Shown here: piece after piece, positions 18,648 through 27,399 of the stretch
Layout: each line of letters opens with the position of its first letter
How positions within the stretch are numbered: the stretch's first letter is position 1
Source of the DNA: Kluyvera georgiana ATCC 51603
GTDB taxonomy: Bacteria > Pseudomonadota > Gammaproteobacteria > Enterobacterales > Enterobacteriaceae
Assembly: GCF_001654985.1 (NCBI RefSeq)
Contig: NZ_LXEU01000061.1
Span: 1-37,971 of the forward strand
DNA: 37,971 nt
Direction: 5' to 3'
Translations under genes and position numbers: made by a program
Notes under the pieces: model-generated
Told to the model about the DNA's origin: nothing
The model's input: the letters and a program-made list of their open reading frames with translations, nothing else
The model's database searches: none

Positions 18648-19997
18648 TTATTCAAACAAATTATGGTGAAGTTTCTGCACCACCTGCTCCGCTTCGGCGC
18701 CTGGCACCAGGAAACACAGGTTGTGGCTGGATGCGCCGTAGCAGATCATGCGAATGTTGAACGGCTCCAGCACGCCAAACACCTCTTTACCCACGCCGCA
18801 GGCTTTCGACAGGTCGTTACCAATCAGCGCGATCAGCGCCAGATTTTCTTCCACCTCGACGCGACACAGCGCCGACAGCTCCATCAGCAGTGACTGCGTC
18901 AGCAACGTATCGCCGGTTGAGGTCGACCCCGTGGTATCGAGCGTCAGCGCGACGCTGACTTCTGAGGTGGTGATCAGATCCACCGAAATATTGTGGCGCG
19001 CCAGGATGCCGAATACCTCTGCGAGGAAACCGCGCGAGTGCAGCATGTTCAGGCTGTGCAGGGTCAGCAGCGTCTGCTTGCGGCGCAACGCCAGCGCGCG
19101 GAACAGCGGTGGATTAGCGGTTTCGTTGCACACCAATGTGCCGCCCGCTTTTGGATCTTTACTCGACCCCACAAATACCGGGATGTCGCTGCGTACGGCA
19201 GGCAGCAGCGTGGCCGGGTGCAGCACTTTCGCGCCGAAGGTCGCCAGCTCGGCGGCCTCTTCAAACGCGATTTCATCAATACGTTTGGCTGCCGGTACCA
19301 CGCGCGGATCGGTGGTATAGATGCCAGGGACGTCGGTCCAGATATCCACGCGGGTCGCGTGCAGCGCTTCGCCGAGCAGTGCAGCGGTGTAGTCGCTGCC
19401 GCCGCGGCCAAGCGTAGTGGTGCGGCCTTTGCTCTCGCTGCCGATAAAGCCCTGGGTAATCACCAGGCCTTCGCTCAGACGCGGCGCCAGCTGCTGGGTC
19501 GCCAGCTCTGAAAGCGCGGCAACGTCCGGCTCGGCGCGGCCAAAGCGGTCGCTGGTACGCATGACTTTACGCACGTCAAACCACTGTGCGGCAACCTGAC
19601 GTTCACGCAGAATTTCAACGAATAAAAGGGTCGACATCAACTCACCGTGGCTGACCAGCTCGTCAGTTAGCGCGGTTGAGGTTTCTGCCGAGGCGGCTTC
19701 CGCCAATGCCGTGAGGTTTTCCAGCAGACGTTCGATTTCGTCGCGGATCACGGCCGGATTGGCCAGACGTTCCAGTACGGCGTTCTGAATGGCGCGGATA
19801 GCGTCCAGTTTCGCCTGACGTTCCGCGGGCTCCAGCCCTTCGGCCAGTGCAACCAGCAGATTGGTGACGCCGGCCGAAGCAGACAGCACAACGAGACGTA
19901 CGTTAGCGTCGGAGAGCACCACGTCGGCGCTGCGATTCATAGCGTCAAAATCGGCTACGCTGGTTCCGCCAAATTTGGCGACTACTAATGCTGTCAT
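18648..19997 (-). CDS. lysC: LysC, lysine-sensitive aspartokinase III
   Basis: Phosphorylates aspartate, the first step toward lysine, threonine and methionine, and is feedback-inhibited by lysine. It is a stand-alone kinase of 449 residues, as in E. coli, with no homoserine dehydrogenase fusion. The ATP/aspartate site VAKFGGTSV is at 6-14, and TLGRGGSDYTA lies near 200. Two ACT domains occupy about 310-449 and form the lysine site (HSRGFLAEVFGILARHNISVDLITTSEVSVALTLD). The SD CGAGG precedes ATG. Besides enzyme feedback, the long leader contains a lysine riboswitch, so both synthesis and activity respond to lysine. Confidence 0.98.
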   Translation of the reverse strand: MTALVVAKFGGTSVADFDAMNRSADVVLSDANVRLVVLSASAGVTNLLVALAEGLEPAERQAKLDAIRAIQNAVLERLANPAVIRDEIERLLENLTALAEAASAETSTALTDELVSHGELMSTLLFVEILRERQVAAQWFDVRKVMRTSDRFGRAEPDVAALSELATQQLAPRLSEGLVITQGFIGSESKGRTTTLGRGGSDYTAALLGEALHATRVDIWTDVPGIYTTDPRVVPAAKRIDEIAFEEAAELATFGAKVLHPATLLPAVRSDIPVFVGSSKDPKAGGTLVCNETANPPLFRALALRRKQTLLTLHSLNMLHSRGFLAEVFGILARHNISVDLITTSEVSVALTLDTTGSTSTGDTLLTQSLLMELSALCRVEVEENLALIALIGNDLSKACGVGKEVFGVLEPFNIRMICYGASSHNLCFLVPGAEAEQVVQKLHHNLFE

Positions 19998-20023
19998 AAA
20001 TAACCTCGTGTCAGGGGAGGCCG

Positions 20024-20037
20024 GGTTTACGTAAACC
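20024..20037 (-). other. 14-bp palindrome between riboswitch and lysC SD
   Basis: GGTTTACGTAAACC is perfectly self-complementary and lies about 15 nt upstream of the lysC SD. In the transcript it can extend with flanking CCGG bases around one bulge. It may take part in the riboswitch expression platform or be a separate regulatory hairpin. Confidence 0.5.
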
Positions 20038-20116
20038 GGACCAAATTATTCAGCCTTGGCACAAGGGAAGAGCGGAAGACGGGTGGGCGCAGAGCAATAA
20101 ACAACTACGATATCAC

Positions 20117-20306
20117 CCAGAAGTGCTCCACCACTTGTGAAACGCGCGACTGCGAACGTTTCTGGTGACAACCCAGGGGATTCAGCCCCTGTAGCCGATG
20201 ATGAACGCAACCTGTTGTTCACGCATCTCGGCGTTGCTCCCCCTCAGGTGTTTTCACAGGATGGGTTCCTCCAACACCGTTTACCTGGGCAACGCGCCTC
20301 TTCTGG
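20117..20306 (-). ncRNA. lysine riboswitch (L box) in the lysC leader
   Basis: The lysC leader, read on the minus strand, matches the E. coli lysine riboswitch closely. The P1 closing stem is CCAGAAG (20306-20300) with CTTCTGG (20123-20117). The conserved AGAGGCGCGTTGCCC follows P1, with GGAGGAACC, GGGGCTGAATCCCC and AAGTGGTGGAGCACTTC after it. Lysine binding in E. coli hides the lysC ribosome-binding site and exposes RNase E sites. About 120 nt of expression platform remain before the start codon. Confidence 0.93.
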
Positions 20307-20334
20307 CCTGCGCACGCGCAGGTAGTACATTTAT

Positions 20335-20363
20335 AAATAAAGGGTTAGCGGGTCGCTTGTCAA
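20335..20363 (-). promoter_or_regulatory. predicted lysC promoter
   Basis: On the minus strand a perfect -35 TTGACA (20363-20358) is followed after 17-18 bp by an AT-rich -10 candidate (TTATTT or TATTTA, 20340-20334). This places transcription start just upstream of the riboswitch, at about 20328. Confidence 0.6.
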
Positions 20364-20486
20364 CGCCGGGGTTATGCGGATTTTTCATGCAGGCGAGCCC
20401 CACAGAAACGGGGCTTATAAAGACTATACTTTTGTCTGTTTTGTGCACGATTTTGTCACCCGGAGGGGGGGATAACATTAAAACCA

Positions 20487-20515
20487 TCACAATTTTTTGT
20501 GACAGGCGCTACAAT
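20487..20515 (+). promoter_or_regulatory. predicted pgi promoter with inverted repeat
   Basis: TACAAT (20510-20515) is a good -10 candidate for pgi. The -35 region is covered by a perfect inverted repeat TCACAA-TTTT-TTGTGA (20487-20502). The stretch 20364-20486 otherwise holds a 6-bp GC hairpin (AGCCCC/GGGGCT, 20396-20415) and no gene. Confidence 0.5.
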
Positions 20516-20555
20516 CGAGGACAGTTTCGATTCTTAAATCAGAAGGGTATTGCTA

Positions 20556-22205
20556 ATGAAAAACATCAACCCAACGCAGACCGCTGCGTGGCAGGCACTA
20601 CAGAAACACTTCGATGAAATGAAGGACGTTACCATTGCGGAACTGTTCGCCAAAGATGGCGACCGTTTTAGCAAGTTTTCCGCAACCTTCGACGATCAGA
20701 TGCTGGTGGACTTCTCCAAAAACCGCATCACCGAGGAAACGCTGGCGAAGCTGCTGGATCTGGCAAAAGAGACCGATCTGAGCGGCGCGATTAAGTCCAT
20801 GTTCTCCGGCGAAAAGATCAACCGCACCGAAGACCGTGCCGTGCTGCACGTAGCGCTGCGTAACCGCAGCAATACCCCGATTATCGTTGACGGCAAAGAC
20901 GTGATGCCGGAAGTGAATGCGGTGCTGGAGAAAATGAAGACTTTCTCTGAAGCCATCATCTCGGGTCAGTGGAAAGGCTACACCAGTCAATCCATTACCG
21001 ACGTGGTAAACATCGGTATCGGCGGCTCCGACCTTGGCCCGTTCATGGTGACCGAAGCGCTGCGCCCGTACAAAAATCACCTCAACATGCATTTCGTGTC
21101 CAACGTTGACGGTACCCACATCGCCGAAGTTTTGAAAACGCTGAACCCGGAAACCACCTTGTTCCTGGTGGCGTCCAAAACCTTCACGACTCAGGAAACC
21201 ATGACCAACGCCCACAGCGCGCGCGACTGGTTCCTGGCGAGCGCGGGCGACCAGAAGCACGTGGCCAAACACTTTGCGGCGCTGTCCACCAATGGTAAAG
21301 CGGTGGGTGAGTTCGGTATCGATACCGCGAACATGTTCGAGTTCTGGGACTGGGTTGGCGGTCGTTACTCTCTGTGGTCGGCAATCGGTCTGTCGATTAT
21401 CCTGTCCGTAGGATTCGACAACTTCGTGCAGCTGTTGTCCGGCGCGCATGCGATGGACAAACACTTCTCCACCACCCCGGCGGAGAAAAACCTGCCGGTA
21501 CTGCTGGCGCTGGTTGGCATCTGGTACAACAATTTCTTCGGCACCGAAACTGAAGCGATTCTGCCGTACGACCAGTACATGCACCGCTTTGCAGCCTACT
21601 TCCAGCAGGGCAACATGGAGTCAAACGGTAAGTACGTTGACCGTAACGGTAATAAAGTGGAACACCAGACTGGTCCAATCATCTGGGGCGAACCGGGCAC
21701 CAACGGCCAGCACGCGTTCTACCAGTTGATTCACCAGGGCACCAAAATCGTACCGTGCGATTTCATCGCCCCGGCCATCAGCCACAACCCGCTGTCCGAC
21801 CACCATCCGAAGCTGCTGTCGAACTTCTTCGCCCAGACCGAAGCGCTGGCGTTCGGTAAATCCCGCGAGGTGGTTGAGCAGGAATACCGCGATCAGGGTA
21901 AAGATCCGGCAACTCTGGACTACGTGGTGCCGTTCAAAGTGTTCGAAGGCAACCGTCCGACCAACTCCATCCTGCTGCGCGAAATCACCCCGTACAGCCT
22001 GGGGGCGCTGATCGCCATGTACGAACACAAAATCTTCACCCAGGGCGCTATCCTCAACATCTTCACCTTCGACCAGTGGGGCGTTGAGCTGGGCAAACAG
22101 CTGGCAAACCGTATCCTGCCGGAGCTGAACGATGATAGCGCAATCGACAGCCACGACAGCTCAACCAATGGCCTGATCAACCGCTATAAATCCTGGCGCG
22201 CGTAA
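20556..22205 (+). CDS. pgi: Pgi, glucose-6-phosphate isomerase
   Basis: Interconverts glucose-6-phosphate and fructose-6-phosphate in glycolysis and gluconeogenesis. It is 549 residues, as in E. coli. Conserved features include the phosphate-binding [11 protein letters not shown] at 152-162, SKTFTTQET at 207-215, [15 protein letters not shown] at 265-279, Glu355 (NMESNGK), His386 ([12 protein letters not shown]) and the catalytic Lys near 514 (VELGKQLA). The start is ATG 20556, with AGAAGGG 8 bp upstream; the in-frame TTG at 20550 would add two residues only. It is divergent from lysC and ends at a strong terminator. Confidence 0.98.
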   Translation: MKNINPTQTAAWQALQKHFDEMKDVTIAELFAKDGDRFSKFSATFDDQMLVDFSKNRITEETLAKLLDLAKETDLSGAIKSMFSGEKINRTEDRAVLHVALRNRSNTPIIVDGKDVMPEVNAVLEKMKTFSEAIISGQWKGYTSQSITDVVNIGIGGSDLGPFMVTEALRPYKNHLNMHFVSNVDGTHIAEVLKTLNPETTLFLVASKTFTTQETMTNAHSARDWFLASAGDQKHVAKHFAALSTNGKAVGEFGIDTANMFEFWDWVGGRYSLWSAIGLSIILSVGFDNFVQLLSGAHAMDKHFSTTPAEKNLPVLLALVGIWYNNFFGTETEAILPYDQYMHRFAAYFQQGNMESNGKYVDRNGNKVEHQTGPIIWGEPGTNGQHAFYQLIHQGTKIVPCDFIAPAISHNPLSDHHPKLLSNFFAQTEALAFGKSREVVEQEYRDQGKDPATLDYVVPFKVFEGNRPTNSILLREITPYSLGALIAMYEHKIFTQGAILNIFTFDQWGVELGKQLANRILPELNDDSAIDSHDSSTNGLINRYKSWRA

Positions 22206-22219
22206 GGTTATATATTCTC

Positions 22220-22247
22220 AATGCCGGCATCATGCCGGCATTTTTTT
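22220..22247 (+). terminator. rho-independent terminator of pgi
   Basis: AATGCCGGC and GCCGGCATT form a 9-bp stem with an ATCAT loop, followed by seven T. The arms are themselves built from two copies of ATGCCGGCAT. Confidence 0.92.
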
Positions 22248-22541
22248 GTCAGATAATTCTGTATATCCTTAAATTCCGCATTATATTTATATTGAGCATA
22301 ATCCTAAATATCCCATTAACTCACCCGTTCTTTCAGACTTTCCGTATATTGAAAATTATTTTAAGTGCCGCAAGACACTGTTTTGTATGGCTATTAATAT
22401 TTATTGATTTATATTTTCTTATTATCTGAAAAATCTTCTCCCTATTTCCATCGTGCGAATTCCGTTCATTTGGTTGTGTATACTCGATGACGCCTGAATT
22501 ATTTCAGGTATATCTCCATTCATCTAATGAAGGGAAAATGT
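22248..22541 (+). promoter_or_regulatory. AT-rich yjbEFGH promoter/leader region
   Basis: No gene is seen here. The first 200 bp are very AT-rich, unlike the neighbours. TGTATACT (22477-22484) is a good -10 candidate without a clear -35 element, a pattern compatible with RpoS or activator-dependent promoters. The leader then has a perfect inverted repeat CCTGAA-TTAT-TTCAGG (22493-22508) before the yjbE SD AGGGA (22531-22535). In E. coli the operon is induced by the Rcs phosphorelay, but I could not identify a convincing RcsB box. Confidence 0.5.
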
Positions 22542-22787
22542 ATGAAGAAAATCCTCTATGGCCTTGTTGCCATATCGGCGTTTGCTGCGGCAAGCGTCAG
22601 CGCGGCACCGGTAGAAACCGGGGAAGCGGCTGGCGTAGCGGCAACGTCTGTGTCTGCCGGGAGTTCAACCGCCACCAGCGCCAGCACCGTCGGTTCTGCG
22701 GTTGGTATGGCGCTGGCAGCGGCTGGCGGCGATGGTTCCAATACCGGAACCACGACCACAACCAGCACGACCACCAGTACCCAGTAA
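22542..22787 (+). CDS. yjbE: YjbE, small secreted Ser/Thr-rich protein of the EPS operon
   Basis: First gene of the yjbEFGH exopolysaccharide operon, paralogous to gfcA of the group 4 capsule locus. It is 81 residues: a signal peptide (1-21, cleavage after SVSA), then a low-complexity Ala/Ser/Thr region with [19 protein letters not shown], and a tail of Thr repeats ending STTTSTQ. No folded domain is apparent. I start at ATG 22542, with AGGGA 6 bp upstream, instead of ATG 22527. E. coli YjbE is about 80 residues. A hairpin terminator follows it inside the operon, so yjbE may be made in excess over yjbFGH. The molecular role is unknown. Confidence 0.9.
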   Translation: MKKILYGLVAISAFAAASVSAAPVETGEAAGVAATSVSAGSSTATSASTVGSAVGMALAAAGGDGSNTGTTTTTSTTTSTQ

Positions 22788-22806
22788 CACGCGGTACTTT
22801 AATGCT

Positions 22807-22830
22807 AACCACACTTCGGTGTGGTTATTT
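22807..22830 (+). terminator. intra-operon terminator between yjbE and yjbF
   Basis: AACCACAC (22807-22814), loop TTCG and GTGTGGTT (22819-22826) make a perfect 8-bp stem followed by ATTTT. The short T-run suggests partial termination or mRNA 3'-end protection of yjbE. Confidence 0.75.
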
Positions 22831-22851
22831 TGCCCCTGGAGAAGAAGCGCC

Positions 22852-23490
22852 GTGAAGCGACTTATGATTCCTCTTTTTTGCCTGCTGCTTCAGGCGTGTT
22901 CACCCAGCACCAAGGGGCTGGGGCAATCGTTATGGAGCAGCGTGTTTGGTGCGTCGGGCGTACAGCTGACCGATGACGACATTCAAAATATGCCCTACGC
23001 CAGTCAGTACATGCAATTGAACGGCGGCCCGCAGATTTTTGTCGTGCTGGCCTTCTCGGAAAACGGTCAGCAGAAATGGCTCACGCAGGACCAGGCGATG
23101 CTGGTGACTCAGCGTGGTCGTCTGGTGAAAACGCAGCTCGCGGGCGATAACCTGCTGACGGTGAATAACCTTGATAACGATCCGCTGGCGCATCCCAATC
23201 AAATAACCGATGGCACGCGCTGGACCCGCACGATGGGCTGGACGGAACACCAACAGGTACGCTACGCCACGGCGACCTCCACTTTCCGCTGGGACGGCAG
23301 CGATACGCTGACGATAGGCAGTGAGAGTACGGCGGTGCGCGTACTGGAAGAAGAGGTAACCACCTCCGAAGCCCATTGGCGTAACCGCTATTGGGTGGAC
23401 AGCGACGGGCAGATTCGCCAGTCGGAGCAATACCTTGGCGCAGGCACTTTCCCGGTGAAAACCACGCTTATCAAGGCGGCAAAATCATGA
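22852..23490 (+). CDS. yjbF: YjbF, outer-membrane lipoprotein of the EPS operon (GfcB family)
   Basis: A lipoprotein of 212 residues, equal in length to E. coli YjbF. The signal peptide ends in a lipobox LQAC with Cys16 as the lipidated residue. The next residue is Ser, so export to the outer membrane is expected. The rest is a soluble beta-rich DUF2886/GfcB-type domain (QSLWSSVFGASGVQLTDDDIQ to SEQYLGAGTFPVKTTLIKAA). The start is GTG 22852 with GGAG 10 bp upstream; the open frame up to 22702 overlaps yjbE and is not coding. Its stop codon overlaps the yjbG start (ATGA), so the two are translationally coupled. Confidence 0.93.
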   Translation: MKRLMIPLFCLLLQACSPSTKGLGQSLWSSVFGASGVQLTDDDIQNMPYASQYMQLNGGPQIFVVLAFSENGQQKWLTQDQAMLVTQRGRLVKTQLAGDNLLTVNNLDNDPLAHPNQITDGTRWTRTMGWTEHQQVRYATATSTFRWDGSDTLTIGSESTAVRVLEEEVTTSEAHWRNRYWVDSDGQIRQSEQYLGAGTFPVKTTLIKAAKS

Positions 23491-24224
23491 AAAAAACGTT
23501 AATTGCCGCCGTGATGCTGAGCGTCATATCCGCTACCGCGCAGGCGGCAGGCACCATTGAAGTCCATCAGGAAGGGGTGGCGAAACCGCTGACATTGACC
23601 AACGCCGAGCGTCTGGTAGACCTTGTGGGCCAACCGCGACTGGCAGGAAGCTGGTGGCCCGGTGCGGTGATTGCCACGCCGCAGGCAACGGCCAAAGCGG
23701 AACGTGAACACCAGGCGCTGCTGGCGCAGCTTGCGGCGCTGGCGGCAGATGAAGGAGGAAGTACCGCCGGCGCGATCAACGCCCTGCGAAATCAACTCCA
23801 GGCCATGCCGGTCACAGGCCGCCTGCGGGTACCGCTCGATCCGGATACGGTGCGAGTACATGCCGAAAATAATCCCCCGCTACAGGGGAACTATACCCTG
23901 TGGTTAGGGCATGAGCCGTCGACCATTACGCTGGTCGGGCTGATTGATAAGCCCGGAACGGTGACCTTTACGCCGGGACGCGATGTTGCCAGCTACCTCA
24001 ATGATATCAATCTGCTGAGCGGCGCGGACCGCAGCTACGCCTGGGTGATTTATCCGGATGGGCGTACGCAGAAAGCGCCGGTCGCGTACTGGAATAAACG
24101 TCATATTGAACCCATGCCCGGTAGCCTTCTTTTTGTCGGCTTTGCTGACTCGTTGTGGACGAATAAATATGAGGCGCTCAACGCCGACATTCTTCGCTCC
24201 CTGTCGCAGCGGAGACCTGAATAA
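23487..24224 (+). CDS. yjbG: YjbG, periplasmic GfcC-family protein
   Basis: A periplasmic protein of 245 residues, the same as E. coli YjbG, paralogous to GfcC of group 4 capsule loci. The signal peptide is 1-20 (cleavage AQA/AG). The mature part has the GfcC arrangement: a first beta-grasp-like region (about 22-60, [20 protein letters not shown]), a helical hairpin (about 70-110), and a second region with [37 protein letters not shown]. Such folds resemble domains of the polysaccharide exporter Wza. The start overlaps the yjbF stop, and the stop overlaps the yjbH start (TAATG). Confidence 0.93.
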   Translation: MKKTLIAAVMLSVISATAQAAGTIEVHQEGVAKPLTLTNAERLVDLVGQPRLAGSWWPGAVIATPQATAKAEREHQALLAQLAALAADEGGSTAGAINALRNQLQAMPVTGRLRVPLDPDTVRVHAENNPPLQGNYTLWLGHEPSTITLVGLIDKPGTVTFTPGRDVASYLNDINLLSGADRSYAWVIYPDGRTQKAPVAYWNKRHIEPMPGSLLFVGFADSLWTNKYEALNADILRSLSQRRPE

Positions 24225-26320
24225 TGCCTAAAAAATGTCTATATAGCCTGCTGGCTCTGGCGGTCAGTGCGGCCTGTCATGCTGAAACCTATCCCGCGCC
24301 GATTGGCCCATCGCAGTCAGATTTCGGCGGCGTGGGCCTGTTGCAAACCCCCACCGCACGTATGGCGCGTGAAGGTGAGTTCAGCCTTAACTATCGCGAT
24401 AACGACCAGTATCGCTACTACTCCGCTTCGGTGCAGTTGTTCCCGTGGCTGGAGACGACCCTGCGCTACACCGACGTGCGCACCAAAAAATACAGCAGTG
24501 TTGAAGCGTTCTCCGGTTCGCAGACCTACAAAGACAAAGCCTTCGACGTGAAGCTGCGGCTGTGGGAAGAGAGCTACTGGCTGCCGCAGGTAGCGGTCGG
24601 CGCACGGGATATCGGCGGTACCGGACTGTTCGATTCGGAATATGTTGTGGCCAGTAAGGCCTGGGGACCGTTTGATTTCACCCTTGGTTTAGGCTGGGGC
24701 TACCTGGGCACCAGCGGTAACGCCACAAACCCGTTCTGCTCCTACAGCGATAAATACTGCTATCGCGACAACAGCTACCGTAAGGCTGGCTCTGTCGACG
24801 GCAGCCAGATGTTCCACGGCCCGGCGGCCTGGTTTGGCGGGATTGAATATCAGACGCCGTGGCAACCGCTGCGCTTAAAGCTGGAATATGAAGGCAACAA
24901 CTACCAGCAGGATTTTGCTGGCAAGATTGAGCAAAAAAGCAAGGTTAACGTCGGCGCCATTTATCGCGTCACCGACTGGGCCGACGTCAACCTTAGCTAT
25001 GAGCGCGGCAACACCGTGATGTTCGGTTTTACCCTGCGCACGAACTTCAACGATCTACGTCCTTCCTATAACGATAACGCGCGTCCGGCCTACCGACCAC
25101 AGCCGCAGGATGCCATTCTTCAGCACTCGGTGATGGCCAATCAGCTGACGCAGTTGAAGTACAACGCCGGCTTTGCCGCGCCGAATATGCAGGTGAAAGG
25201 CGATACTCTCTATGTGACCGGCGAGCAGGTGAAATATCGTGACTCCCGGGAGGGAATCGAACGCGCCAATCGGATCGTCATGAACGATCTTCCTGAAGGG
25301 ATCCGTACGATCCGTATTACCGAAACGCGCCTTAACCTGCCTGAAGTGACGACGGAAACCGACGTCGCCAGCCTGAAGCGTCATCTGGAAGGTGAGCCGC
25401 TCGGGCAAGAGACGCCGCTGGCGCAAAAACGCGTGGCGCCGATCGTGCCGGAGAAAACGGAACAGGGCTGGTATATCGACAAATCACGCTTTGATTTCCA
25501 TCTCGACCCGGTACTCAGCCAGTCCATCGGGGGGCCGGAAAGTTTCTACATGTATCAGGTTGGGGTAATGGGCACGGCGGACTGGTGGGTGACCGACCAC
25601 CTGCTGACCAGCGGTAGCCTGTTTGCCAACATCGCCAACAACTATGACAAGTTTAACTACACCAATCCGCCGAATGATTCGACGCTGCCGCGCGTGCGTA
25701 CACATATTCGTGACTATGTAGAAAACGATGTCTATGTGAATAACCTGCAGGCTAACTACTTCCAGTATCTGGGCAACGATTTCTACGGCCAGGTGTACGG
25801 CGGCTATCTGGAAACCATGTACGGCGGCGCGGGGGCGGAAGTGCTGTATCGCCCGGTTGATAGCAACTGGGCATTCGGCCTGAACGCCAACTATGTGAAG
25901 CAGCGTGACTGGCGCAGCGCGCAGGATATGATGAAGTTTACCGACTATAGCGTGAAGACCGGCCACCTGACCGCCTACTGGACGCCGTCGTTCGCGCAGG
26001 ATGTGCTGGTGAAAGCCAGCGTTGGGCAGTATCTGGCGGGAGACAAGGGCGGCACGTTGGATATCTCTAAACACTTCGACAGCGGCATTGTGGTTGGGGC
26101 TTATGCCACCATTACCAACGTGTCGGCGGATGAGTACGGCGAGGGCGAATTCACCAAAGGGGTCTATGTGAATATCCCGATGGATCTCTTCACCTCTGGC
26201 CCAACGCGCAGCCGCGCGTCTATCGGCTGGACGCCGCTGACCCGCGACGGTGGCCAAATGTTGGGGCGCAAGTTCGAGCTGTATAACATGACTGGCGATA
26301 AGAGTCTGAACTTCCGCTAA
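24224..26320 (+). CDS. yjbH: YjbH, large outer-membrane protein of the EPS operon (GfcD family)
   Basis: At 698 residues it equals E. coli YjbH. A signal sequence (1-20, ...SAACHA/ET) contains a Cys that could be a weak lipobox, so lipoprotein status is uncertain. The mature protein begins [25 protein letters not shown] and has long alternating aromatic/hydrophobic strands typical of outer-membrane beta-barrels, with an aromatic start ([21 protein letters not shown]). It ends in DKSLNFR, with a C-terminal Phe-Arg. The family is linked to exopolysaccharide secretion or modification. It is the last gene of the operon; a REP hairpin follows. Confidence 0.94.
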   Translation: MPKKCLYSLLALAVSAACHAETYPAPIGPSQSDFGGVGLLQTPTARMAREGEFSLNYRDNDQYRYYSASVQLFPWLETTLRYTDVRTKKYSSVEAFSGSQTYKDKAFDVKLRLWEESYWLPQVAVGARDIGGTGLFDSEYVVASKAWGPFDFTLGLGWGYLGTSGNATNPFCSYSDKYCYRDNSYRKAGSVDGSQMFHGPAAWFGGIEYQTPWQPLRLKLEYEGNNYQQDFAGKIEQKSKVNVGAIYRVTDWADVNLSYERGNTVMFGFTLRTNFNDLRPSYNDNARPAYRPQPQDAILQHSVMANQLTQLKYNAGFAAPNMQVKGDTLYVTGEQVKYRDSREGIERANRIVMNDLPEGIRTIRITETRLNLPEVTTETDVASLKRHLEGEPLGQETPLAQKRVAPIVPEKTEQGWYIDKSRFDFHLDPVLSQSIGGPESFYMYQVGVMGTADWWVTDHLLTSGSLFANIANNYDKFNYTNPPNDSTLPRVRTHIRDYVENDVYVNNLQANYFQYLGNDFYGQVYGGYLETMYGGAGAEVLYRPVDSNWAFGLNANYVKQRDWRSAQDMMKFTDYSVKTGHLTAYWTPSFAQDVLVKASVGQYLAGDKGGTLDISKHFDSGIVVGAYATITNVSADEYGEGEFTKGVYVNIPMDLFTSGPTRSRASIGWTPLTRDGGQMLGRKFELYNMTGDKSLNFR

Positions 26321-26327
26321 CGCTGCT

Positions 26328-26365
26328 GTAGCCCGGATGAGGCGTTTACGCCAACGCCGGGCTAC
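26328..26365. repeat. single REP hairpin between yjbH and the acyltransferase gene
   Basis: GTAGCCCGGATGAGGCG to CGCCGGGCTAC, a single near-perfect inverted repeat between convergent genes. It nearly abuts the stop codon of the minus-strand gene and probably protects or ends both messages. Confidence 0.85.
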
Positions 26366-26367
26366 GA

Positions 26368-26823
26368 TTATAGCCGCCGGAGCAACCGTGCTGGGTTTCC
26401 GGCATATACCCCTTTCTCACTGATGGAGCGTGTTACCACGCTGCCTGCACCAATGACCACGCCATCGCAGATCGACACCGAGAGAATGGTTGCGCCACTG
26501 CCAATGGAAACATTGTCGCCGATAGTGATGCGTCCCCAGCTTTCACGATCTGCGTTAGGTTTTCCCTCGCGGAACATATCGTTGGCAAACATGACGCCGT
26601 GGCCGATAAAACAGCCGCGACCGATGGTGACATATTCGCAGATAAAGGTGTGCGACTGGATTTTAGTCTCGTCGCCGATCCAGCTGTTGCCCTGAATTTC
26701 GACAAACGGGCCAACGAACACGTTGTTACCAAGCGTGCAGTCATAAAGGTTGGCGGGTTCATAAATGACGACGTTGTCGCCGCGTACCACATTGCGGATA
26801 GCCACCTGGCGGAGTGAGTGCAT
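26368..26823 (-). CDS. left-handed beta-helix (hexapeptide) acyltransferase
   Basis: A protein of 151 residues made almost wholly of hexapeptide repeats with [LIV]-G-x-x motifs (TLGNNVFVGPFVEIQGNSWIGDETKI, VTIGRGCFIGHGV, ITIGDNVSIGSGATIL, VVIGAGSVV). This makes a trimeric left-handed beta-helix of the acetyl-CoA-dependent type. It is closest in pattern to sugar N- or O-acetyltransferases acting on nucleotide-amino-sugars (WlbB/WbpD-like). The end, KGVYAGNPARLLRRL, is typical. It converges on yjbEFGH, so a role in surface polysaccharide acetylation is attractive but unproven. I do not recall it at this locus in E. coli K-12. An SD (AGGGAT) precedes ATG. Confidence 0.85.
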   Translation of the reverse strand: MHSLRQVAIRNVVRGDNVVIYEPANLYDCTLGNNVFVGPFVEIQGNSWIGDETKIQSHTFICEYVTIGRGCFIGHGVMFANDMFREGKPNADRESWGRITIGDNVSIGSGATILSVSICDGVVIGAGSVVTRSISEKGVYAGNPARLLRRL

Positions 26824-26950
26824 AGTATCCCTCTGATAAAAAACGTTCTCCTTAAGTGTAGCGTGATGGGGTACAAGACAAACATGACGCCGATGCGTTC
26901 TTTATTTCGATGGCCGATGCCAGCGCAACGCTGCGCTGGCATGCTTTCCT

Positions 26951-27199
26951 TTAATGTCCGGTAGAGCCATCCGGGATGCAGTTCACGCCCGGTTTACGAT
27001 CCGGCGTGTAGAGCCGAAAGCACTCGGTTCTTCTGTCGACGGGAAGCGTTTTGATGTCGCTGTGTTTCGCTGTTGGAATGACTAAAGGGCTAGCCGCATT
27101 GCTGTGCTGCGCCGGAGTCACCGTCGTGTTGTTGATAGCGAAGACAGAGGCGGGCAGAAGCACGACTGATAACCACAGAGTAGAAAAATAACGTGTCAT
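26951..27199 (-). CDS. small secreted protein of unknown function (yjbT position)
   Basis: A predicted periplasmic protein of 82 residues with a clear signal peptide (1-21, ...LLPASVFA/INN). The mature part is short, Thr/Ala/Pro-rich, and ends with a conserved-looking block with two Cys (RTECFRLYTPDRKPGVNCIPDGS), which could form one disulfide. I start at ATG 27199, because the SD AAGGTGG is then about 6 bp away; a GTG at 27208 overlaps that SD. It occupies the place and strand of yjbT in E. coli K-12 (between yjbH and psiE), but I cannot confirm homology from memory. Function unknown. Confidence 0.7.
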   Translation of the reverse strand: MTRYFSTLWLSVVLLPASVFAINNTTVTPAQHSNAASPLVIPTAKHSDIKTLPVDRRTECFRLYTPDRKPGVNCIPDGSTGH

Positions 27200-27399
27200 T
27201 TTTACCACCTTATCAGATGAATTTTTATCCGTTCCAGGGGAACAACGAAAGTGTTGGCGCTTTATTTCAGCGGGGATATCAACCGAAAGACTGATTTACA
27301 CGAGTGGGCACAACGACGAAAAGGTGGAGATAAAAACTAGATCTGGATCACGTTTTTGCGCTATACAGAGATCTCGGCCCAGCGAAAGAGGTGCTAGCT

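Noticed and set aside
20137-20617. open frames on the plus strand across the lysC leader and pgi start
   Set aside because: They overlap the lysine riboswitch on the other strand and run into pgi out of frame. No SD and no recognisable protein features.
22702-22851. upstream extension of yjbF
   Set aside because: It overlaps yjbE in another frame and crosses the intercistronic terminator. GTG 22852 gives a proper lipoprotein signal and the family length.
27209-27399. Pho box or CRP site upstream of psiE
   Set aside because: I looked for two CTGTCAT-like repeats and for TGTGA-N6-TCACA. Only weak partial matches (for example TCACG near 27350) are visible, not enough to call.
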